The position numbers and the translations under genes are program-made. DNA of 64,000 bases, taken from NCBI GenBank assembly GCA_037013685.1, contig CM072891.1, positions 1,971,001 to 2,035,000 of the forward strand. Reading direction: 5' to 3'. The notes beneath the pieces were generated by a model. The model was not told the DNA's origin, ran no database searches, and saw only the letters and a program-made list of their open reading frames with translations. The stretch is from Acridotheres tristis (lineage: Eukaryota; Chordata; Aves; Passeriformes; Sturnidae). Numbering within the stretch: the first letter of the stretch is position 1; every line of letters begins with the position of its first letter. Shown piece by piece: positions 12,703 to 24,500 of this stretch.

Positions 12703-13866
12703 ATTCTTTGTTTAATGAGGCGTAAAAATATTAGTAACATCATATACAGAGGATATAAATTTACAGTAAGTCATGGTAAGTGGATTTTTTTTCTCTAGTG
12801 TATTAAATGATACATCTTGGACTTCATGTAGATGCCTACATCTCATGGCAAAATCAGTCAAATTTGAGGGCTGCCAATAACTAATGGAATCAGATTTTGT
12901 GTAATTTTAATTTTTTTAAGTAATTTCATATGATAGGAAAAGCCAGAATTTTGTAAGCCAGCTTGCCTAATCCTTGATGATTAACTGCATTCAGCACGAC
13001 AACTCTCTCTGAGCCATTTTAATCACTGTTGTGAGGAAAACTGAATGCATCAGTTACTGTACAAATGTAACTGCTCTTAAAATCCTGTCCCTGGAGTAGT
13101 CTGAGGCACTTGGAGGATCAGAGTAGTCCTGCTGCATAAACTGATAATAGTTGTTTTGTTGTTGCTTTGTTGTAATACTTTTCTTCCTCCCCCCAGTACT
13201 TATTTTAAAGATATTTTTTGAGCATGCTGTTTTTATATAAATGTACAAACATTCTTCCCACACTGGTAAAGAATTTTAAAAGCTATCTTCTTGCAAAAAC
13301 CTTCAATATATTACTGTGGTTATCTTTATAATAATAAATATTATGCTTGACTTTTCCTAATAATTAGTGATTTTTAATAAGCATTGATAACTCATGATAA
13401 TTAAAAAAAAAAAGTTTCCGTGAAGTGTTCATGGGTGCCATCAACTACTGCCTAAATTTTCTAAATAAGTATCTCAAAGGATAAGTGACCTGGAACAAGA
13501 TTTTAGATATTCATTGTGAAATATTGTGTCTGAAATCATAAATCCATATAGATAATTTCTTCTGTATCACTCTTTATATGTGTCTTTGTAAAATGTGTTT
13601 AGATCACATGATGTGAATGTAATCTTAAAGAATTTAACACTATGTAAAAGTGGATTTTATTACAGGAGGTGAATGTAAAAGGCTGAAGATAATTCATTGA
13701 TTTTGCCAAGATACTTTAGGAAAAGAAATATAAGAAATATATTCTCAATGGAAACATTCCTGGCTTTGTAGTGGTTTTAGCAAACTGAATCCAGCGAGTC
13801 TAAATGAAGAGCAGGGTTTTGAAAGCTGTGTGTGCGTTCAGCCAGACTGCACGACACCTGTGGTGA

Positions 13867-13914
13867 CTCACCTGCTGCCATCGCCTGTTCCCTCTCACCT
13901 GCTGCCATCGCCTG
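13867..13914 (+). repeat. 27-bp tandem duplication carrying CACCTG motifs
   Basis: A 21-bp segment (CTCACCTGCTGCCATCGCCT plus G) occurs at 13867-13887 and again, identical, at 13894-13914, giving a 27-bp period with 6 bp between. Another CACCTG lies just upstream near 13855. The block is richer in CpG than its surroundings. Each copy duplicates an E-box of the ZEB/SNAI/E-protein type. Confidence 0.85.
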
Positions 13915-14155
13915 CTGTTACTTACTTGACTTTCAAAGGAAGCTAACGTTGGTGGAACACAATTAAGAGAAGCAAGTTTGACTGACAGATAGTTAGGTAA
14001 ATTCTATAGTTAAAACCTTTCTTTGTTTTGGAAAGTTTGGTCTTTATTTTTGAGGAAGGAGCTAGAATTTTCAGCTTGTAGGTGTTGGTTATGCTTACAT
14101 TTCTGTTAGCATAAGCAGTGGTTTAATAAAATAAGATACTTTAATTATCAAAATC

Positions 14156-14217
14156 CTTCCTTTCTTTTTCTTCCTCCCTTCCTGTGTTTTTTAATTTTTT
14201 TTTTCTCCTGATTATAG
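14156..14217 (+). other. Long polypyrimidine tract with AG: candidate cryptic splice acceptor
   Basis: About 55 nt of nearly pure pyrimidine ends in ctcctgattatag, with the AG at 14216-14217. The following sequence is less AT-rich than average and contains ordered motifs and three CpGs to about 14330. No donor clearly pairs with it, and the frames downstream hit stops quickly, so a coding exon is unlikely. A poison exon or recursive site cannot be excluded. Confidence 0.25.
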
Positions 14218-15339
14218 GCCGTAGTTTCAAAGAAGTGGGTGGCAGTCATAACTTCATAGATTTCTGTAGCCTGGCCACCTGCCAATACAATTATCAACTC
14301 GAAAATTAGCTGTGGAATTTGACAATTTACAACGGGTTTTTACAAATTTAAGATTTTATGGAGATAGCCTTTGCTTTTGTAGCTCAGTCAAGAGCCTGTG
14401 GTCTTTGAAAGCAGCTGGCAATCTTTTCATTTCAGGCAACATTTAAGTAACTCTTTAGGGATTGTTTGGATGAGGTAACAAAGCAGTTGTGATGATACAC
14501 CAGGTACTGTAATTGTGCAGTTGAAATCAAGAGGGTTTCAGCTGTGCATTACTTTCTTGTCCTTATGTTTGCTTACTGCAGATATTAAGAAACTGTATGA
14601 GTTAATACTGATAACATATGTACTTAAGAATTCAGGAAGCAGCTTTATATGGTTTTATCATACTGGCATAAAATGTTGTTTATGCAAGGACTAGGGTGGG
14701 ATGCAATTTTTCGCAATCCTTAATTGCCATACCCATAGCTGTGTTTCTTTTTGTGTCTTGCAGTCTATTTACTTCAATCTTTTCTGTATTTTTCTTAACT
14801 GAGACTGCCTTTACCTTGAATTTTGTGGTCAAGATTCAATCATCTTCATTATCTTTTCAACTACTTTCTTATTTATGTTCTTTTTCTTCACAGGAGCTTA
14901 AAACACAACTGAGTCAAGTACCTCATTGCTGCCATTAACTATGAATTCTGCTTTTCATCTACCTATATTTCAGTTTGATCTGCAAAATTATGAATTGTGT
15001 TTTAACATTTTTACCTATTACTTATACAACTAGGTCTTGGTTTTGCCTATGTCAAAAATTCTTAAATTACCTGGTTTAGGATTGTCTGATATGTATGTTT
15101 ACTTGAAGTACATTAGACACAAATAGGTGTTCTGACAAATGCTGATGAAGGAAAAGCCAGTCCTAAAGGACTGCCATGGGGAGGGAATATACTGAGTCAG
15201 AAAGTAAAATTCTTGAGTACCCCTTCCAAGGATTCTTTACAGGAAAAAAAGAAAAAAAAAATTAATCCTAGTTATGATGTCACTCATTTACTTATAAGAC
15301 CCAGAATATTATCTTGAAGTAGTTGGCAGATAACTAAAT

Positions 15340-15680
15340 GTGAATTTTATTTTAATATAATTTTAATAATTAATGCAGCAATCAATAGAGTATACTTTCA
15401 GAGAGATGATTGATTGAAGTATCCTTTAATTGCAGTCTTTAATTAGAATTGATGTCTCACCACCCTAGTTCTTGTCTATTATATTAATAATTACGAAATT
15501 GATTTAATTCCATTTTATTTTTGATCCACTCAGAAGCTGTGTGGCTCAAATTCACATCATTGCAAATGAAGGTGACTTCCTGATAGAGATGATATGGCAT
15601 TGCCTCTTATTTATATGCATGAAAATATGTGCATGTAAACTATAGTTGTTAACATAATTCTCTTTAATCATGTCCTAACC
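15340..15680. promoter_or_regulatory. Candidate conserved regulatory block rich in homeodomain and POU-like motifs
   Basis: This AT-rich block contains many ordered core motifs rather than simple repeats: AATTAATG, CAATCAAT, TGATTGATTG (PBX/HOX-like), TTTAATTGCAG, TTAATTAGAATTGAT, TAATAATTACG, ATTGCAAATG (POU octamer-like) and two ATGCATG/TGCATG elements near 15616-15636. This composition resembles vertebrate developmental non-coding elements. AT richness alone makes such cores common, so confidence is low. Confidence 0.22.
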
Positions 15681-15880
15681 AATTACTTATTTTAGGCAGA
15701 GCGAAGGAGAAGTGGCAGCTACTGGACTTTTTGCTTCTCTATTTGCCCTTTTGTTGTTATGCTAAATATTTCTTAGTCAGAGACAATGACAGTGGAGCTT
15801 TATAGTGGTAGTTGCAAGAATGGCTGGTGGTTGATACAAAAAGACTTGAGATACTAGCATAACCAAATATGTGTTATTGG

Positions 15881-15913
15881 TTTTTTTCTTTTTTCTCTCT
15901 CTCTCTCTGCATG
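15881..15913 (+). repeat. T-rich and (CT)7 tract followed by TGCATG
   Basis: A T-rich run leads into (CT)7 at 15895-15908, directly followed by GCATG so that TGCATG lies at 15908-15913. In RNA this is a PTBP-type CU tract next to an RBFOX motif. It is about 15.8 kb from the nearest known exon, so any splicing role is speculative. Confidence 0.7.
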
Positions 15914-16208
15914 TATTTTTTCTTAAGAGGCCATTAATGTTAAATATTTAAAGAAATGTAGATAGAAGCTCTTCTTTTACTTATAAAATATTTCTAGAGA
16001 GGTGTGTATCTATCTATACATATTTAAATAGCAAAAATAAAATATGAATTATATAAAATTATATAAAAAGTATTATCTCCCCATTGACAAGGCAATGCCT
16101 TACATACATCCTTTTTATTTTTGATTGGCCTACTTTCTTTTTAACATCTATTTGCTTTAATAGACTTCCAAGATCTAAAGTATATAGTGTTCTTTTTCTC
16201 TAATACTG

Positions 16209-16233
16209 AAAAAAAAAAAAAAAAAAAAAAAAA
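16209..16233 (+). repeat. Poly-A run (25)
   Basis: Twenty-five consecutive A, followed by GCCCAAGCCCAAAAAAA. The upstream sequence is T-rich intron with no recognisable retroposon body. Confidence 0.9.
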
Positions 16234-18180
16234 GCCCAAGCCCAAAAAAACTGTCTGAATCCTTTATGGTGGATTTTCAGCAAACTGTAATTCACTCTAC
16301 ATTCCTATAGCCTCCAGGTGACCTGTAAGAAGAGATACTGTAGTGGTGATCAGAAAAGTTAGTGTTACCTTGCATAGTATAAGAAATACTATAAGCAAAA
16401 AATTTGTTCTGAATCCTTGCTGGCTTAGGCCAGTGATGTCTGTGGGTATTCCAGCTTCTGACTAGAATACAGTGGATTTTTTTTTTTTGTGAAATATCTC
16501 TGTCTTGTGTGCAAAAAAGATACAGAACTTTCCCAAAAGGAAAGCTGGTCTCATTGGTAATATTTTTTAAATTCTGGAGATTTCTCCTTCTGGATTTCCT
16601 GCAGGCTGCTTTTTTTTCAAATCATGGCTGTTCAGCCATACCACTACTTAGAACTAATTCCTTAAACATTTGAATAGCAACTGTCTTAGAAGATATTATT
16701 GAGTAATGGATGGAAAAGCCTTGATTATTTCAAGCTACATTTTCATGTTCATGTAAAGACCCGGAGAGCAGAGGAAGAGCTTTTTTGGTTCCTTTCTGAT
16801 TGGTTATCACTTTGGAGACGTGAGATGCTCATTTCCTAGGAGCTTTTCATGACTTGCCTTGTAGGTAGGTCTGTATTTGCTGGTTGAGCAGGGTTCAAAT
16901 TCCTGGTTGGGAGCAACGTCCTCTAATCGCCACTAGCACACGAAATTTCTGCATGTTGCAATTTCTTGCCAAGTCCTTCACCCTGACAGAAGTCAGGTGA
17001 TGTTTGACAACTTCTGGAATTGAGCATCAGCATTGTAGTCATTTACATGCTACCACTGTAACAACTTTGCCTGCATCAGGGAATCATCTTGAGGGGTTTT
17101 CCTTTAAGATATTTAATTTAGAGTCAACATGGAAAGAAATGCACTTCTAATAGGACAAATTATAAAATTGTTTAGGGAAAATAAAATTGACATCAATGAC
17201 AGAGAGGTCTGAAGCAGACTGACTTGCAGGATATGTGGCATTTGAAGTTTTTCGTGCATCTATTGCAACCCAAGTCATGTGGCTTTAGATGGTGCACTCT
17301 TATGGTATCATTTTTCTTAACCAGCAGCTTACACCACACTCCTTTCTAGTCTTTGCACATTTATTTGCATTTTATGTCTGTCTGGTGCTACTGAAGGAAG
17401 TCCCCAGTGTGTCTGCAAGGAAAAGGTGAAACTGCATTTAAAAGGAGCCTGTCTGCTTTGGAAAACTTTGTAATTTTTATTTGCATTTCCTTGAGGATTT
17501 TTGCTGCAGAGTTTCATATCAATGGCTAGATCTGTAGGGAAAAGCTAGAGCTACTTCTTTGTAGGAAAATCACAAGACCTGTGTGATTGTCTTTTGGGAG
17601 GCTTGCCTTCCGATAATTTTTTTTTAATGAAGAGAAAAATTTCATGGGATAAAAGAGGAGGGATGAAGGAGGAAAATAAGTTTCCTGTCTTATAGTTTTT
17701 GGGCATTCGTAAAGGGCTAATATATTGTTGAACCTTATAGTATCCATTGGAGATAAAACTTTCCTTTCATAGGCTTTACTCAGGACAAAATATTGAGGAG
17801 GGATTAAATAATACTGCTGCTACACACCTAAGGAGACTTCCTGTTACTATAAAGAAAGAGAGCATGGTAATATGATACTATTTCTATCAGCCATCTGAAA
17901 ATACTACTTTCATTAGTATCTACTGATCATCTTGAGTGCTCTGAGAGGTTGCTTGCAAAGATTTCTATGGTATTGCCACCTAATACAGCAGAACTCTGGA
18001 CTTTAGCCACAGGAATTTAGCTTTGGCACTAATTCAGAGAGTTTCTAGACTCCACCATGATCAGCCCTTTGCACCCTGGATTACTGCCCTAATCCTATAA
18101 AATAGAGTATCCTATTTGAAAAAGTAACTTGTATCACAGGTACACAGCTGTCCTGTCATGTCAGGTAAAAAAATACATTT

Positions 18181-18590
18181 CACAGAAGCACAGAATAAGT
18201 CAGATTGGAAGGGACTACAGTGGGTCATCCTAGGGCACATGGCACACAATTGCATCCAGATGGTCCTTGAATGTCTCCAGTGAGGGAGCCTCCACAACCT
18301 CTCAGGACAATCTGTTCCAGTGCTCGGTCACCCTCACAGCAAAGAAGTTCTTCCTCGCATTCAGGTGGAACTTTCTGTACATATTTCTTCCTGTTGCCTC
18401 TGGTCCAATTATTAATCACCACCAAGAGGAGCCTGGATCCATTCTCTGACCCCCTCCCTTCAGGTATTTTGGCACATGGATGAGGTCCCCTCTCACTCAC
18501 CTCTTCCTGAGGTTGAGCAAGCCCAGTTCCCTCAGCCTTTTCCTGGAAAAGAGATTCTCCAGATCTTTGATCAATGTTGACCCTTTCATA
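18181..18590 (-). repeat. CR1 LINE 3' end, antisense, about 410 bp
   Basis: Reading the + strand, the element starts cacagaagcacagaataagt, then agattggaagggac, then ctccacaacctctcaggaca, agcaaagaagttcttcctcg, and ttgagcaagcccagttccct. These are reverse-complement CR1 landmarks. Open frames on both strands across it (60-91 codons) are relics or chance. Confidence 0.92.
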
Positions 18591-21500
18591 TGTTATCTGT
18601 AGATGTCAACAGATACATAGATTTCATATGTTGATAAAGTCATCTGCTTTCTTTATAGGTTTATTTATTTAGGGCATTTCTATAAGACCAATAAATAACA
18701 CTATAATTATTTGATTCAATGGTAGGAGAAGTTTTATTTAAAGAAATTGTGCTGGCAGTGTTGAATTGCACCTGGGTGAAGGTAGAATAAAATTTATAAT
18801 GTCAACTTCAAAAGACTCTTGAGTGGGTCATGGTTGATGATACATTATAATTATGTATGTGACAAGCAAACATTACAATAATAATCAAATACTGATACTT
18901 AATCTGCAATTCTAACATGGTGCAGGCTCAGGTGGAATGCTCTGTAAAATTGGTTTGGTTTGATTTTAAACTTAGAAAAAACTTAACGAGTAAAAATAAT
19001 TCAGAGGAAAAAAAGCACTGATTCTGTTATAATTTAATAGTTTTAAAGGTTTGGGAAAGTGGCTTTTCAAATTTTTTCTTAAAGCTTGTGTATCTGTGAT
19101 GATTGCTTATAAATTAACAGCTGCATCTTCATTGCCACGGGCTTAAATTAAGGCCCCAAGTCCCATAGGTCTTGAATTCCATAGCACGTTAACAAGAAGC
19201 ATACCAATACAGAAAGGCTCATGTTCTAAAGCTGAGCACAATGCATGTAATATTCATGATTGCTAAGGCAAACAAAATACAGCATTACACCAAATGCTGC
19301 AGTGAAAAACAGTATAGAAATGAAAAAGGACCAAATAACTAGGTTCATCATGATCAACAGTCATGTGGTATATTTTTCATTTATCTTGTATTTGAAAACT
19401 TCCATTTAACCTCATCTGCATATCTCATAATTTCGTTATTCAATCTAAAATAGCCCTCGTTATTTAAGTATATTTTTTTCCTCTTTCTTTTTCAATTTGG
19501 TATTTAGCTATTAAATAATTTTTCTTTCCTTTGTACATGCATAAGTACCTCAGTTATTACTTGCTACCTTTTTTCTTATTGTTTCAATCATTTGACAGTA
19601 TCCAGAACCCTAGTCTACAGTATATTTCTTAGGAGTGCTACAAAAAACTGGGAATAATTCAGGGATTGAGAGCTATTGAGAGCTATAATTATGAGAATTA
19701 TGATCTCATAATTTTTCCTCCTTGAATATAACTGTCATGAATACAATTCAGAGTGATCTTGGTATCAGAGTATAAGTATCATGGCACATAAAAAATTCCA
19801 CCACATGTTCTGAGCAGGAAATGCAAATTCAGTAGAAGTAAATATCCATATTCTGCACGTGACATGGTACAGTTGCTCAGTACTCAGGAGGAAATAGAGT
19901 TGCAAGAGTTCCTTTAAAGACCTTTTTTTTTTTTTATAAACATATTTCTAAGGGCACCATTTGTGACTGTAAGGAAGGTTTGTGCACTTAATTGAAAGGC
20001 AAAGTTCAAAATGTTCCAATCCTAGTTTATCAAGAACCTACAAAAGGGCTAAATACACAAATGCATAATAGTTGAATTTTGACTTTTTAATAATATATAC
20101 ACTATTGCTTCTGAATGATGATTAGGAAAATTTTAAACAAGACACTTGATATGTTTGATCTATCTCAGTGTACCTCGAGTGATGATTTTGTGAAACAGCA
20201 CTGAACCTTTATGTCAAATGCTGATCATGTTCATAAGAGATGAACTTGTCTCAGATAATAAAATTCTTACATGCATTTAAAAGGATAAGCATCTTTGGAT
20301 TGGAGAATGATGCTATGCAATCGTCTACTAAAGGAAAGCATTCCTTTATGCCTGTATTTGCTGTCCCCAGACAACTTTGGGAGAAGCTTCTGTCAGAGAC
20401 TACCTTAAAAAGGCACAAATCTGTAGGGAAATAGGGAAATAGGCTTTATTAATTCCAGCTTCATGAAATTACTTTGATTTTTTTTTTTTTTTTTGGTCAT
20501 GATTCTGATCTTGCTTTTTTCCTACATGAAAAAAAATATTTAAAAGTGCATTTTGTATTGTGTAGAAGTAAACAATCCATGAATTAAATGGTTTGAGAGA
20601 AGACAAAAAAATCTAATTGGGCTGGTAAATTCTTTTTCAAATGGGCAAAAAAAAATTATGCTTTTGCTTTAAGTCTAGGAATGATCAAAGAATAAAGATT
20701 CTACTGCATTTGGGGTTTTCCCCATTTTAGAATGTATTAGTCCATTTTTAAACTATTATACATATTTTACAATTCTCCATGTTTATTTAGTGGTAAAAAA
20801 GATTTCAGAATGAATAGGAATTTCATTTCTATTTTGGGCTGGTTTACTAGTTTTGAGGAGAGAAATCTAAAATTAGATTTGGAGGAAAACAGGCAGATTT
20901 TAAAACCTGACATAATTCTGATATGCTTGGTCAATAACAGCATTAGAAACATTCTCTGTGTTGTTATAACAGAGGATGTTTTGTTATCAATAAAGCTTTT
21001 TTCAGTCTGTTCCTTGTTCTAAGTAGGCACAAATTAAAGTTTCAGAAAATAATATTGCTGTGTATAGCTGTGAAGTAGAGTCTCAAATATTACAAGATAT
21101 CAGTAGATGGTTTTCATTTTGTTTATTCTTGTCTCTGTTTGGGATTAGAAACTGTTTACTGGAACTTTATTTCTCGACTAGAATAAATGCTTCATGCTAG
21201 GCTTTTGCCTTAAAGTAGTACACAACTCTTCATTCATAGTTGTCCATAATTGAACCTGTTTCATTTGAGAGAACAATTTCTAACATCCTTTGTATGTATT
21301 TGCACCCAGAAGCATGTGCTAGATGTATTTTAAATACCTACGTCAAAAAAAGACATAAAACATAGATATGATTATATGCAATCATTCTTCTGATAAAAAA
21401 AAATATAACTGAAAATGTTGAGGTGTGTTTATTTTGGGGTATATTTATTTTGTGCATATTTGGGTCAAAATGTATAACTGTCTGGTAGGCATTCTGCCTT

Positions 21501-24500
21501 TGTAATTTATTTGATTTGTACCAGTTCTTCTCCTGCCTTTTCCTCAACTTTTGCTGTTTCCTGTAAATTCTCCTGTTAGACAATTTAGACAACTCCTTTG
21601 GTGTTAAGTAGTGTTAGTTAAGAGTCATTAAAAATCTTCAACTGCCAGCGCTTTGGATATACGAATTTTAAAATTCATCTGCCCATTCCATTTATTCATA
21701 TAACGCTTTTCATATTGTTAACTACTTTCCTCTGTTTACTGACACTTAAAATGTATTCTTGAAAATGCACGTTGTTAGCATTTAAACTACATTCCAAATC
21801 TTAGCAAGCCATCAATCCTGCACCTTTTCCACCGATTAACATTTTCTAGGTCTTCTCTCCACAATGCAAAGACACCTATACTTTTTTTTCCCAAAAAAGA
21901 TGTGTGAGCATGGCTAGTGAATAATGAAGATCTGAAAGACTCAACAAGTAATTAAGAATTGAGGGCAAGAAAAAGTCATTATCTTTATAGGTAGCAGGTA
22001 ATTTTGGGGTAAAAAAAAAGAATAGGCAAAAGGTAGTTAAGTCCCTCAGACACATATTCACATCCTTGTTCAGCTTAACATGCGTTACTGCCATTCACTG
22101 GTTTGCTAACGAATGTGAAAAATTGTACTTTATTTGAATAAATGATGCCATCTGAGCCTGTCACAATAATATTAAAAAAGCATATCAGAGCACTACCACC
22201 CACTCTGATGCTGTTATTTCTAGGGATAAGAGGTGATAAGTTTTTCTGAGCATAAATGCTCTTTAATACTGCAGCTCTTGCTGGCCAGTGTGATCCTGCT
22301 GCCAGAGTGCCTACCCCAAAGGCTCCTAAACCCTTTAGTACCAGGTGATGTGGGACCTTTGGAACAGTGTCAGTATTTGCCTCTTCCCTCAGCAGAATTA
22401 ATGAGCTTCAACCTCTTTCCTGGAAGGAGGAAGAAGTTCTGCAGTTGGAGGAAAAGGGAAGAGCAGAGAGATAGCGACTGCACCCTCCCTCCTTCCCATC
22501 CCCAACACGTACCTGCAGCGCTCCTCTGCTGCTGGAGTAGAGAACCTTTGTGAGCATCCATTTATGAGCCTTATGGTTGAGTGTTAGAGAAGGAAACAGA
22601 CTTAAAAGATTGTTGAGAGCAGGGCCATTCCTGGTACAGAATTCATACAGGTAGTTAGCACAGATTAGGTACCATTCACATTCTTCATGTATGAATCTGC
22701 TGCCATCCTATAAAAATGAGCTCTCAGGCAAATAGAGAAAGGAGACAATTTCACATGTATTTGTATCTGCAGGGAGTCTTTTTTCATTTTTGAGAGATGA
22801 ACTTGACTTTTGTTGCCTGTTGAGGAGAAGAACTAGTGAGGTTCTTAAGTCTGTAAAGTTTTTCTTGTGTTACTGCACAGCAGGGCCATGGAGGAGTATC
22901 TGAGCATCAGTAGTAACTTACTCGGATTAATTAGAAATTCCAGCCCATGAGATGAGTCTTGAAAAGTAGCTGTGGAAAACTCTTCTGTCTTGGAGTCCTT
23001 TGAGATGCAGATTCCTTCCTTGAAATCCAATAATAAAAATAAGAAACATATTGAAATCTTGTACCATTTGTATAAACATTAAATCATTACATTATTCTTT
23101 TGAATAGTTGAAAATACTCACAAAATGACTGGCCTTTAGAAAAGGCTCCTGTCTGGCTCAGTCAGTACTGGCAGGAGATCTTTTGTTCACTTCATCTGAT
23201 TCTCGTTGGTACTGAACTTCCCAGGGCCATTATATCTACCTTGGCTATTTTAAAAGTAATTTTGTACAAGAATGAAAATAGTTCAGCAAATACCTGTGAA
23301 GCAGGAATTTTTGAGTTCTTAGGAAAAAAGAATGTATAGCTATAAAAATAGAGAAAGAACAACTGTCATCCAGTGCAAAAAGTTGTGAAAGAGTCCTATT
23401 TAGAAGCAGTTCTGCCTACATAACATTTTCTACTCGTTTTTATTGTCGACATATTATATGAAAAAATATTTATGAATTTATATAAATCTTCTGGTGGGTG
23501 GAAATGAGTGTGACATTGGTTTTTGGGGCAAATATCTCTATTAAACTTCAATTTACCTCTTACAACAGCAAAATCATTTTACATAATGTTTTATTCCTAC
23601 ACTCAGGGAATGCTTTTAATGTTGCTATAGTAATTATTGTAGCTTTAGTAAGAAGAGTAATTCACTATTTATGTTGTATGTCTCTGGAAAACAGTATTGT
23701 GTTATGTGTGTATGTAGTGAGCCTTTGAGAGGTGTCTTCTATCTTATCTAAACTAATACTAAATTGTATAATTAAGGGTGAGAATTTCCTGTCTTTTTGA
23801 GATGATTCCCTCTCAAGGTAGATGGCGTGCACTGTTCATGGACATCCCTGTCTGTCTTAACTGGCTACACTGGATTCAGGGCATAAATTCTAGAAAACTA
23901 AATTGAGGGGAGATTAATGCCATTCATAGAAAAATCAAAAGAACATGCAATAGAAGAGTATATCTCTGGCAATCAGGAAGGAGCTAGGAAGACAAAGAAA
24001 AATAAGTGTGGCATACTGAATGTTTGAACAGTAATCAGAAACTCTTCCTACCATCTTACCATATAAACTCTGAGCTAGAGTTCACTGCTGGGGAGTAATG
24101 GATTTAATTAAAAATACAACATATGAAATCTACTAAGAGCAGAACACTGAATTATACTAACACTTAGAGATGAAAAAAGAAACAGCTAGATACAAAAAAA
24201 AAGTGTTTTGTGTTTGTATGGGCCTGTTCTGGATGTATGCTTTAATGATTGCATCACAATGGGAGCTCATCCTGGTTTTGACAGAACTCTCAGTCTGAAA
24301 GCAAATGGTGTATGTATCCTTGTCTCTCTCCTCGTATTTCTGGACTATGTAGAATAGGTCTAATGATGCAGTTGCTATAGTGTGTTCCTTTATGTTTTAT
24401 TCTGACCTGGAATTATGCTTGTCTCTAATGTTTGCCTTGAATGCTATAGATAAAGGTGATTCCTCGCAAGATCATGATTTAATTTAAAAAGCATTCGATA

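Noticed and set aside
12538..12798. Lys/Pro/Gln-rich 86-codon frame
   Set aside because: It is a translation of the A/C-rich low-complexity tract, not a protein-like composition.
16900..16925. GGTTCAAATTCC, similar to a tRNA or SINE B-box
   Set aside because: No A-box at the right distance, no acceptor stem or cloverleaf, and no poly-A tail.
18225..18500. Overlapping open frames on both strands
   Set aside because: They lie entirely inside an antisense CR1 3' end, which near its terminus is largely untranslated, and no reverse-transcriptase motif is visible.
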